Shown: piece after piece, positions 22,438 through 30,104 of the stretch
How positions within the stretch are numbered: the stretch's first letter is position 1
How the letters are laid out: each line of letters opens with the position of its first letter
Origin: Bacillota bacterium
GTDB taxonomy: Bacteria > Bacillota > SHA-98 > Ch115 > JABLXJ01
Length of the DNA stretch: 64,000 bases
Direction of reading: 5' to 3'
Assembly: GCA_013178125.1 (NCBI GenBank)
Contig: JABLXJ010000007.1
Location: forward strand, 1-64,000
Program-made: the position numbers and the translations under genes
The notes under the pieces: model-generated
The model's input: only the letters and a program-made list of their open reading frames with translations
What the model was told of the DNA's origin: nothing
Database searches by the model: none

Positions 22438-24321
22438 ATGGAACGTCAAAGATTATCGGAGATAACTCGAGATCTTGTCGCGGCGGCGACGGGCCGAGTG
22501 AAGGCGGATCTCGTAATCAGGGGTGGGAATCTTGTAAACGTCAATACCGCCGAGATCATGAACGGCGTCGACGTCGCTATCAAGCATGGACGAGTGGTCC
22601 TGGTCGGCGATGCGACCCACGCCATCGGGGAGGGGACCAGGGTCCTCGATGCCACGGGCTATTACCTGGTGCCCGGCCTGCTCGACGGCCATGTCCATGT
22701 GGAGAGCAGCATGGTCACGGTCACAGAATTTGCGCGCGCCGTCCTGCCGCATGGCACCACGGGAATCTTTATGGACCCGCACGAGATTGCAAATGTGCTC
22801 GGCGTCGAGGGAGTAAAACTGATGGTGGATGAGGGAAGGGGCCTTCCCCTCAAGGTCTACGCCACAATGCCATCGTGCGTGCCGGCGGCGCCGGGTTTCG
22901 AGGACGCAGGCGCCACCATCGGCCCGGGAGATATCCGCGAAGCCATGCGCTGGGAGGGCATCATCGGTCTCGGGGAGATGATGAATTTCCCGGGAGTCCT
23001 GGCGGGAGACAAAGGCGTTCACGCCGAGATAGCGGAGGCCCTCAGGGCAGGCAAGGTTGTCACCGGGCACTATTCTATCCCTGAAACGGGGACAGGCCTG
23101 CAGGCATATATAGCGGCGGGGATCGCTTCGTGTCACGAGTCCACGCGAAAGGAGGATGCCCTCGTCAGGCTCAGGCTTGGCATGTACGCCAAGATGCGCG
23201 AGGGTTCAGCGTGGCACGACGTCAAGGCGACCATCAAGAGCGTGACGGAGACGAGGGTCGATACGAGGCACGCGGTCCTCGTGACTGACGACATGCACCC
23301 TGACACGCTGGTCAACCTCGGCCACCTGAACCACGTGGTCCGGCGCGCGATCGAGGAAGGCGTTGATCCCGTAAGAGCCATTCAAATGGCCACGATAAAT
23401 GTTGCCGACTGTTTCGGCCTCAGCAGGGACCTTGGCAGTATATCGCCGGGCAGGTGCGCGGACATCCTGCTCGTCAGGGACCTGGCAAGCATGCGAGTGG
23501 ACAAGGTCATCGCCGACGGCGAGCTTGTCGCCGAGAACGGGGAATTGCTCGTGCCGCTGCCGGACGTCACTTATCCCGAGCTGGCGACCCATTCAGTTCA
23601 CCTTGCGCGACCACTGAGGGTGGAGGATTTTATCATACGGCCTATCATGCGGACCCCCGCAAACGAGGCAAACCTCGCCCGCAGAACGAACGGTAACCAT
23701 TTCACCACCGTCAGGGCAATAGAGGTAATCGAGGCAAGGGTGGGAACCAGGCATGTCCTGGTCGAGCTCTCCGTGCGTAACAACCCCGGCACCGGTGAGG
23801 AGGAAGTCAGCGCCTCGGCAGAGCATGGTGTTGCAAAGGTCGCCGTCATCGAGCGGCACCGTGGGGACAGGGGTATAGGGCTCGGGTTCGTCAGGGGCTT
23901 TGGATTCAAGGAAGGGGCTGTTGCATCCACGGTCGCGCACGATAGCCACAACCTTCTCGTGGTCGGGATGACGGATGAAGACATGGCCTTCGCAGCCAAC
24001 ACCCTGGCGGAATGTGGCGGAGGCATGGTCGCCGTAAACCGCGGGGAGGTTCTCGCCCTGGTGCCGCTACCGATCGCGGGCCTCATGTCCGACCAGCCCG
24101 TGCGGGAAGTAGCGCGCCAGGTCGAGGAGCTCGAGGGAGCCTGGCGCCGGCTAGGCTGTCGCCTTGTTTCCCCCTTCATGACAATGGCCCTGCTCTCGCT
24201 CCCTGTTTTACCGGAGCTTCGTATCACCAATCGTGGGCTCGTGGACACCATGAAATTTAAGTTTGTGGATGTTTTCGGGGATGCTTTCGGGAACGGCCGG
24301 GATCAGGCGAGTCAGGTCTAA
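22438..24321 (+). CDS. ade: Adenine deaminase
   Basis: Converts adenine to hypoxanthine and ammonia in purine salvage. The 627-residue amidohydrolase has GHVHVESSMVTVTEFA (metal site), HGTTGIFMDPHEIANVLG, VTGHYS, CHESTRKEDALVRLRLGMYAKMREGS (two parts of the family core) and VTDDMHPDTL. The C-terminal half (about 400-600) carries the extra domain typical of adenine deaminases of the Ade type. Length is a little above the usual 570-600. It follows the NMT1-type ABC importer on the same strand, which suggests that importer feeds purine salvage. Confidence 0.95.
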   Translation: MERQRLSEITRDLVAAATGRVKADLVIRGGNLVNVNTAEIMNGVDVAIKHGRVVLVGDATHAIGEGTRVLDATGYYLVPGLLDGHVHVESSMVTVTEFARAVLPHGTTGIFMDPHEIANVLGVEGVKLMVDEGRGLPLKVYATMPSCVPAAPGFEDAGATIGPGDIREAMRWEGIIGLGEMMNFPGVLAGDKGVHAEIAEALRAGKVVTGHYSIPETGTGLQAYIAAGIASCHESTRKEDALVRLRLGMYAKMREGSAWHDVKATIKSVTETRVDTRHAVLVTDDMHPDTLVNLGHLNHVVRRAIEEGVDPVRAIQMATINVADCFGLSRDLGSISPGRCADILLVRDLASMRVDKVIADGELVAENGELLVPLPDVTYPELATHSVHLARPLRVEDFIIRPIMRTPANEANLARRTNGNHFTTVRAIEVIEARVGTRHVLVELSVRNNPGTGEEEVSASAEHGVAKVAVIERHRGDRGIGLGFVRGFGFKEGAVASTVAHDSHNLLVVGMTDEDMAFAANTLAECGGGMVAVNRGEVLALVPLPIAGLMSDQPVREVARQVEELEGAWRRLGCRLVSPFMTMALLSLPVLPELRITNRGLVDTMKFKFVDVFGDAFGNGRDQASQV

Positions 24322-24367
24322 ATGCCAGCCTGAGTGCCGGGTAATATCGAGGTGGAGCTGGTTGAAG

Positions 24368-25003
24368 ATGAAAATCTTGGCCTTAGCCGACCGCGAGGAG
24401 GCTTTGCTTTATGACCACTACTCCGAGAAGCGGTTCAGCGGGGTGGATCTTATTCTATCCTGCGGCGACCTGGCGCCTGAATACCTCTCGTTTTTGACGA
24501 CCATGATAAACGTGCCCCTCTTCTACGTGAGGGGCAATCATGACCTGATCTACGATGTCAGAAAGCCTGAAGGCTGCATAAACATCGATGGCAGGATCGT
24601 GACCTACAAGGGACTCCGGATCATGGGATTTGAGGGATCAAAACCATATACGAACGAGGCGGTCCAGTACACCGAGTGGGATATGCGCTTGAAGGTCATT
24701 AAGGTTCTCCCGCGGTTGCTGCTGAACCGCAGGGTCGATATAATCTTAACGCACGCTCCCCCACTGGAGATCCACGACATGTCCGATGTATGCCACCGGG
24801 GCTTTCAAGTGTTCAGGTGGCTCATCAAGTCATATAAGCCCAGGTATTTCCTCCACGGGCACGTACATCTGAATTACACAAGCGACAGGTCGCGGGTGAC
24901 CACCATTGACGGGACACATGTGATAAACTGCGATGGATTCTATCTCTTCGACTACGAAAAGGGCCCGGGCAACGGGAGGACTCTAGAAGGGGGACCCCGC
25001 TGA
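24368..25003 (+). CDS. Metallophosphoesterase (calcineurin-like)
   Basis: A 211-residue phosphoesterase with CGDLAPEYL, VRGNHD, THAPPLEIHD and HGHVH, the metal-binding motifs II-V of the calcineurin-like fold. The usual first motif DxH is LADREEAL here, with Glu in the His position; this variant occurs in a clostridial subfamily of unknown substrate. ATG 24368 has GAGGTGGAG 10 nt upstream; the open frame extends 35 codons further but overlaps the end of the ade gene. Likely co-transcribed with ade. It may hydrolyse a nucleotide or phosphoprotein. Confidence 0.88.
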   Translation: MKILALADREEALLYDHYSEKRFSGVDLILSCGDLAPEYLSFLTTMINVPLFYVRGNHDLIYDVRKPEGCINIDGRIVTYKGLRIMGFEGSKPYTNEAVQYTEWDMRLKVIKVLPRLLLNRRVDIILTHAPPLEIHDMSDVCHRGFQVFRWLIKSYKPRYFLHGHVHLNYTSDRSRVTTIDGTHVINCDGFYLFDYEKGPGNGRTLEGGPR

Positions 25004-25085
25004 GCCGGCATGCGACCGCACAGGCAGTAAAGGCAGCGCAGACGGCACAGGCGACACAGGCATGCGACTCTATAGCTCAGGTTTT

Positions 25086-25355
25086 CTACTTGCTAACCGT
25101 CTGGGCTCCGGCCTTCGGAGCAACAAGGGTCCAAAGCCACGAGATAATCAGCGCGCCGATGATACCGGCGATGACGTTGTAGCCCTTTAGCATCCATCCC
25201 CAGTTACCCAGGATGACATCTCCGAGCCAGCTTCCAATCAGGCTGGCTATCAGGAGGGTAACCCAACCCCCACTTATTGCCTTGCCTTTAGCATACCATA
25301 CCGTCGCAATCCAGCTAATTACAAGTCCGACGATAACCAGGGCAAGCCAGTACAT
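25086..25355 (-). CDS. Small membrane protein, GlsB/YeaQ/YmgE-like
   Basis: An 89-residue protein with three hydrophobic helices (about 3-20, 31-50, 60-82) and Gly-rich turns: LVISWIATVWYAKGKAISGGWVTLLIASLIGSWLGD and VIAGIIGALIISWLW. This pattern resembles the transglycosylase-associated GlsB/YeaQ family of stress-related membrane proteins. It is convergent with the metallophosphoesterase gene. Function is not known; assignment is by hydropathy and Gly spacing only. Confidence 0.65.
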   Translation of the reverse strand: MYWLALVIVGLVISWIATVWYAKGKAISGGWVTLLIASLIGSWLGDVILGNWGWMLKGYNVIAGIIGALIISWLWTLVAPKAGAQTVSK

Positions 25356-26422
25356 TCAACTTACACCCCCTTTGCTTTCCGGCTTTCCGGTTCATCTGCT
25401 TCAATCTCATTCATCTGCTTCCATCTCGTTCCTCCAGGTCCCCCGGTACCCCGGTTCAACCACAAGCTTACGCCACAAGTTCATGCCACTTTATTTTCCT
25501 GTCCCCTGTGCCGTGTCTGCATCGTCTCAGGCCAGCCGGCTTGCGGGTCCCCAAACTCTTCTCACTGGTCGCAGTATTATAAATATTCGACGAGGTCTCG
25601 AGACTTTCCTGCTATTTTTCGCAAAACGCACGAATCGAGACCACGCCGATAGTCTTCCTGTAGCGAGAAGGTGGGACAGGCTGGCCGGAACCGGGCATTC
25701 TCTAACTGCAGCCCGCATAAGAATATAGAGTAAGACAGGAATAAGCATAAGGACTAAGCATAAAAGCAGGGACAAAAAAGTGACTTGCCTTAATGACCAT
25801 ATCCTGCCGATCTCGAGACGGGGGACCCAAGATAACGGGGGAACCGGAGGCGGGGGAGCTTGACTATGGTATATAGAGCCATTATAATTAAATTGGTCGA
25901 TACTTCTCCCAGGATTGCCATGTTTAGTTATCACTGACTTTGATCGCTCCGAGAGAAGTCTAAAAAAACTATAGTAGCTAATTATTAACTAACTACAAAA
26001 GCCAGCTTTTCGCCGTTCAGCGGGCAAAAGGGATCGAGTGCTTTCAGGTCCCTAAACTGATTACAAAATTTTATAGTATTCTCGCGCCCGTAGCTTTTGG
26101 CAGCCTTCTCGAACTCGACATAAACATGTAAGTGTAGATTCACATCCACGTGGAGAGCGCTAACGAAGAGGAAACGGGGATGAAGAGGCACCTGGGAGTA
26201 GGTTTCAAACCTTGCTCAAAGGTGCCCTTTTTGTTCTTAATTTGTTCTCAGAACTTTGTCCTTGAAACCCGTTTGTTCCTAATCGGGGCTCTAATATCGG
26301 GGCTATAACCCTTTAGCATGAATATTTCTACCTGGATTTGGATATCATTCGATTGCCGGGCAAATAGGATTTCACTCCATATTCCAATATAATGCAATTA
26401 AGGAAGATTGGGGGAATGCCGT
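25356..26422. other. 1.07-kb stretch without convincing genes
   Basis: Between the small membrane protein and the glycan operon no supported coding region was found. Two minus-strand frames (25527-25934 and 25985-26191) lack ribosome sites and family marks. A plus-strand hairpin with U-tail ends at 26232. AATTTGTTCTC/GTTCTTAATTT and CGGGGCT repeats occur at 26235-26310. A TATAAT box lies at 26388-26393, 30 nt before the first gene of the glycan operon, but no matching -35 was seen. Confidence 0.5.
26187..26232 (+). terminator. Two-stage hairpin with U-tract, plus strand
   Basis: GGCACCT (26187-26193) pairs with AGGTGCC (26220-26226); inside it GGTTTcAAACC (26201-26211) forms a second stem, and CTTTTT follows. 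This is a plausible rho-independent terminator, yet no plus-strand gene lies within 1.1 kb upstream. It may end an unrecognised small RNA or act as an attenuator ahead of the glycan operon. Confidence 0.6.
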
Positions 26423-27523
26423 GTGAAAGCCCTACTGCTTGCTGGAGGGCTCGGGACGAGGTTGCACCCGCTAACCTACAACCTGCCGAAGCCAATGGTT
26501 CCCGTAGCAAACCGTCCCTGGCTGGAGCATCTCCTCGGCCTCCTCAAGAGGCATAATATCTCGGAGGTTATCTGCAGTCTATGTTACCGTCCCGAGATCA
26601 TAATGAATTACTTCGGCGACGGCAGCGCCTTCGGGATACGAATGCAATACGTCGTCGAGAAAACTCCACTTGGGACGGGTGGGGCTATCCGGTTTGCGGA
26701 GCACCTTCTAGATGATACCTTTCTGGTTTTCAATGCTGATATAGTCACTGACCTGGACCTTACGTCCGTCGTGAATTTCCATAAACAGAACAAGGCAAGG
26801 GTGACGATCGCACTTACATGGGTTGACGATCCGACGGCCTACGGCGCCGTGGAGATGGACAGGAATGGCCGCATCCTGAAATTTATCGAAAAGCCGTCAA
26901 AAGACCAGATCACCACCAACTTCGTAAATGCCGGGGTTTATGTATTCGAACCCGATATCCTAGAGCGGATACCGAGAGGCCGGCCCGTATCCCTCGAGAG
27001 AGAAGTATATCCTTCCCTCCTCGATGAGGGCGTCCCGGTTTATGGTTACGGTTCCAGGTTCTACTGGATGGATCTAGGAACCCACAAACGATACCTGGCC
27101 CTCCACGCGGATATTTTCCAGGGCAAGCTCAACCTCGAGATCCAGGGCAAGAGGAACAACGCTGGCACCGCAACTGGCATCGCTACTGCAAATGATAACC
27201 CAGGCGGTGGTGCCATATCCCTGGGCGACCAGCGAGATCAGGTGATAATCGGGCGCGAGGCTCATGTGCATCCGACATCGAGGATCCATGGACCTGTGAT
27301 AATCGGGGACAGGTGCGTAGTGAACGCTGGCGCCGTAGTGGGGCCGATGACGGTGCTGGGTCCGGGCGTGGTGGTCGGGGAAGGAACCCACGTGAGGAAC
27401 AGCGTCATCTGGGCCGGGACGCGGATCGGCTCGCGGGCCCACCTAGACAGGGTGATCGTTGGCGAGAATTACACCGTGGAAGATGGGAGAGAGCTTCGAT
27501 CCATGGCTATCGCTGAGAGCTAA
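26423..27523 (+). CDS. NDP-sugar pyrophosphorylase (mannose-1-phosphate guanylyltransferase-like)
   Basis: Makes an NDP-sugar from a sugar-1-phosphate and NTP. The 366-residue protein has the signature ALLLAGGLGTRLHPLTYNLPKPMVPV at the start, then NADIVTD, the metal-binding Asp region, EKPS (sugar-binding) and FVNAGVYVFEPDIL. After a Gly/Asn-rich linker (about 240-275) comes a left-handed beta-helix domain (280-350, VIIGREAHVHPTSRIHGPVIIG). GTG 26423 has GGGGGA 7 nt upstream. First gene of an operon with GT4, glycosidase, BON, GH94 and phosphohexomutase genes. GDP-mannose is the most likely product by family, but other bases cannot be excluded. Confidence 0.9.
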   Translation: MKALLLAGGLGTRLHPLTYNLPKPMVPVANRPWLEHLLGLLKRHNISEVICSLCYRPEIIMNYFGDGSAFGIRMQYVVEKTPLGTGGAIRFAEHLLDDTFLVFNADIVTDLDLTSVVNFHKQNKARVTIALTWVDDPTAYGAVEMDRNGRILKFIEKPSKDQITTNFVNAGVYVFEPDILERIPRGRPVSLEREVYPSLLDEGVPVYGYGSRFYWMDLGTHKRYLALHADIFQGKLNLEIQGKRNNAGTATGIATANDNPGGGAISLGDQRDQVIIGREAHVHPTSRIHGPVIIGDRCVVNAGAVVGPMTVLGPGVVVGEGTHVRNSVIWAGTRIGSRAHLDRVIVGENYTVEDGRELRSMAIAES

Positions 27524-27537
27524 TTGGAGGTGATAGT

Positions 27538-28710
27538 GTGAACATTATCTACCTGACGACATATCCCCCGCGAAAATGCGGAATAGCGATATTTGCCGCT
27601 GATCTCATTGAAGCGATGATCGCTCGAAACGGGCCTGAGTCATCAAAGGTCATAGCTATAAGCGATGTGCAAGAATACCTCTACGGCCCCGAGGTTGTCG
27701 CGGAGATATCCCAGATGAGGAGGCAGGATTATGTAAAGGCGGCCCTGCTGGTCAACGAATCAGATGCCGACCTTGTTCACGTTCAACACGAATACGGCAT
27801 TTTCGGCGGGAAGTTCGGGGCCTACCTTTTAGACTTCCTTGCGAACGTGAAAAAGCCAGTCGTCGTGACCCTTCACACGGTTCAAATAAATCCTGAACGC
27901 GAAATCGTAAACGTCTTGCGGGAAATAGCGAGGTTTAGCAGGGTCCTTATTGTCATGGCAGAAAAGGCCCGCGATTCCTTGGCAAAGGTGTATGGCATCG
28001 ACCCCAAAAAGATCACGGTTATCCCGCATGGCGTCCCAAACATGCGGCCCATGCGTAGAGAGGCTTTGAAGTCAAAATACGACCTCAACGGGCGCAAAGT
28101 CATCTCAACCCTGGGATTGATAAACCCGGGGAAGGGCATAGAATATGCTATCCAGTCCCTCCCGGCCGTCGTAAAGAAACACCCCGATGTCGTTTACCTG
28201 GTCATCGGGCAGACGCACCCCGTGGTTCAACGCCAGATGGGCGAGGCGTATCGCATGTCGCTATATAAGATGATAACCAGGCTGGACCTGCAGCATCACG
28301 TGAGATTCATTGATGAGTTCCTGACAAAGGACAAACTCCTTGAATATCTCGCGCTTACGGACATCTACCTTACACCATACATAAACAAGGAGCAGATCAC
28401 CAGCGGGACGCTTGCCTACGCGGTAGCGCTCGGCAAGGCGATCGTCTCGACGCCGTACTTCTATGCCGAGGAAATGCTCGCGGGCAACCGGGGTCTCCTT
28501 GCCGATTTCAAGGATCCAGAGTCTATAGCCGGATGTATACTGGATATCCTGAATACGCCCGGCAAACAGCGGGAGCTCGAACGCAAAACCCGCGCTTTTG
28601 GGCGCAACATGAGCTGGCCCTCTGTCGCGGGGCTCCACGAGATTCTATTCCAGAACATAATGGCCAAGAAAGTGCACCTGGGGACAGCTGCTGCAACTAT
28701 ATCAGAATAA
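27538..28710 (+). CDS. Glycosyltransferase, GT4 type
   Basis: A 390-residue GT-B fold enzyme. N-terminal half starts MNIIYLTTYPPRKCGIAIFAADL, with DLVHVQHEYGIFGG and VVVTLHT; C-terminal half carries VISTLGLINPGKGIEYAIQSL and the sugar-nucleotide site (YLTPYINKEQITSGTLAYAVALGKAIVSTPY) where GT4 retaining enzymes hold an ExFGxxxxE-like motif. The motif here is atypical, ending in KEQITSG. GTG start with TTGGAGGTGA. Starts 15 nt after the pyrophosphorylase, its likely donor supplier. Confidence 0.9.
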   Translation: MNIIYLTTYPPRKCGIAIFAADLIEAMIARNGPESSKVIAISDVQEYLYGPEVVAEISQMRRQDYVKAALLVNESDADLVHVQHEYGIFGGKFGAYLLDFLANVKKPVVVTLHTVQINPEREIVNVLREIARFSRVLIVMAEKARDSLAKVYGIDPKKITVIPHGVPNMRPMRREALKSKYDLNGRKVISTLGLINPGKGIEYAIQSLPAVVKKHPDVVYLVIGQTHPVVQRQMGEAYRMSLYKMITRLDLQHHVRFIDEFLTKDKLLEYLALTDIYLTPYINKEQITSGTLAYAVALGKAIVSTPYFYAEEMLAGNRGLLADFKDPESIAGCILDILNTPGKQRELERKTRAFGRNMSWPSVAGLHEILFQNIMAKKVHLGTAAATISE

Positions 28711-28788
28711 TATCAGGATAACCCTTGCTGCCCGCCGTGAGCAGCACCAGCAGAAGAGAGTCTCTCTGGGAAGGTTGGTGACCTTTAA

Positions 28789-29874
28789 ATGAGAAGACAG
28801 GCGGCAGAATACGCCAGCCTGCCGATGCCGAAACTCAACCTTGACCATCTCTTCAGATTGACCGATTGTACGGGGATGATACAACACTCTGTATTTTCAA
28901 TACCCGATTACGAAAGCGGTTATACTACCGATGATAACGCCCGAGCTTTGAGGGCGGCATTACAATTGTATGATCTGACAGGCGATACCAGGCTGCTCGA
29001 GCTGGCTGTGAGGTACATCGGTTTCCTGGCTTACACGCAACGCGAAACAGGGAAGTGGCGCAACTTTGTGGGGTATACGCGCGAATTTCTCGAGGAAGAG
29101 GGATCGGAGGATTCCTTCGGTCGCGCCGTTCATGCCTGTAGCTTCGCAGCGCGCACACGAGCGCACGGCGGCATCGCGCGGCTGGCGAACCAGCTCTTGG
29201 AGCGAGCTCTCCCGTGGGTGTCGAGCCTGAGGGCCCCGAGGGCTATGGCCTTTTGCATCGCGGGGCTGGCCGAGCTGCACTATGAGCATCCAGACCCGAA
29301 GATATATAGTTTAATGTGCACGCTGGCGGATTCCCTGGTTGAACTTTACCGCAGTGCCTCTGACGCAAAGAAGAAGTGGCATTGGTTCGAAGACAGGTTG
29401 ACCTATTGTAACGCCGCATTTTCAAAGGCCTTCTTTCTTGCATATATGGCGAGCGAGAAACATATATACCTCAAGATCGCCAGGGAGAGCCTCGACTTCC
29501 TCTCAAGTGCAATGTTCAAGGGTGGCAAGCTCAAGGTGATAGGGAACCACGGGTGGTGGCTCAAAGGGGCGAGGCCGGCGGAATTTGACGAGCAGCCAGT
29601 CGACGCAGGGCTTATGGTGGAGGCCTTCCTGGCAGGTTATTCAGCCACAGAGGATTCTTCTTACTATTCTCAAGCGATAGACGCCTTCGCCTGGTTTCTG
29701 GGCAGGAATTCCATAGGGGTGCACCTTTATGACCCAGGCACGGGGGGATGCTTCGATGGCATAACTCCAGACGGGGCGAATCTCAACCAGGGAGCTGAAT
29801 CCCTACTGGCCTACATGCTTGCCTACCTGAAACTACGTGAAATGGAGGTGAAGCGAAATGAAGCTGCAGGATGA
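28789..29874 (+). CDS. Putative six-hairpin glycosidase / glycosyltransferase-associated protein
   Basis: A 361-residue cytoplasmic protein with the repeated helix pattern of an (alpha/alpha)6 barrel. SGYTTDDNARALRAALQLYDLTGD near residue 44 is a motif seen in proteins fused or linked to GT4 enzymes in glycan clusters. Other conserved-looking parts: KWRNFVGYTREFLEEEGSEDSFGRAVHA, KKKWHWFEDRLTYCNA and GWWLKGARPAEFDEQPVDAGLMVEAF, rich in acidic and aromatic residues suited to sugar binding. No signal peptide. No catalytic pair can be assigned. Overlaps the BON gene by 17 nt. Confidence 0.75.
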   Translation: MRRQAAEYASLPMPKLNLDHLFRLTDCTGMIQHSVFSIPDYESGYTTDDNARALRAALQLYDLTGDTRLLELAVRYIGFLAYTQRETGKWRNFVGYTREFLEEEGSEDSFGRAVHACSFAARTRAHGGIARLANQLLERALPWVSSLRAPRAMAFCIAGLAELHYEHPDPKIYSLMCTLADSLVELYRSASDAKKKWHWFEDRLTYCNAAFSKAFFLAYMASEKHIYLKIARESLDFLSSAMFKGGKLKVIGNHGWWLKGARPAEFDEQPVDAGLMVEAFLAGYSATEDSSYYSQAIDAFAWFLGRNSIGVHLYDPGTGGCFDGITPDGANLNQGAESLLAYMLAYLKLREMEVKRNEAAG

Positions 29875-30091
29875 TTTGCTCTGCAAGCGAATCGGCTCTG
29901 CCATCAAGGAGGATGGTTTCCTGAGCCACTGTCCGATTACAGTCAACTGCCTCGACGGAACCGCCTTCCTTCGTGGCAAGGTCGAGACCCCTGAACAGAG
30001 GATAGAGGCTGAGCGCATCGCGCGTCACACCTATGGTGTTAGAAGCGTTGTAAACGAGCTCGGTTTCTATAGACACAGCCTGCGTGGTTAG
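29858..30091 (+). CDS. BON-domain protein
   Basis: A 77-residue protein made of a single BON domain: helix (LLCKRIGSAIKEDGF), strand (PITVNCLDGTAFLRGKVETPEQRIEAERIARHTYGVRSVVNEL). BON domains usually bind membranes or sugars in exported proteins, but this one has no signal peptide. It overlaps the gene before it by 17 nt and the GTG-initiated frame after it by 8 nt, with GGAGGTG upstream of the ATG, so it is fully inside the glycan operon. It may be an adaptor for one of the enzymes; this is inference. Confidence 0.85.
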   Translation: MKLQDDLLCKRIGSAIKEDGFLSHCPITVNCLDGTAFLRGKVETPEQRIEAERIARHTYGVRSVVNELGFYRHSLRG

Positions 30092-30104
30092 GAGGGATCT
30101 TTCC

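Noticed and set aside
25527-25934. 135-codon minus-strand frame with a hydrophobic segment
   Set aside because: No ribosome site, no family marks, Arg-rich C-terminus; the hydrophobic part alone is not enough.
25985-26191. 68-codon minus-strand frame (ends GEKLAFVVS)
   Set aside because: The C-terminal half looks protein-like, but the start lacks a ribosome site and its 5-prime end lies in the hairpin at 26187. It may be a remnant, but support is too weak.
26180-26232. Resemblance to a yybP-ykoY (manganese) riboswitch because of GGGAGTAGG
   Set aside because: The matching distal sequence and helices of that riboswitch are missing; the segment is better explained as a terminator hairpin.
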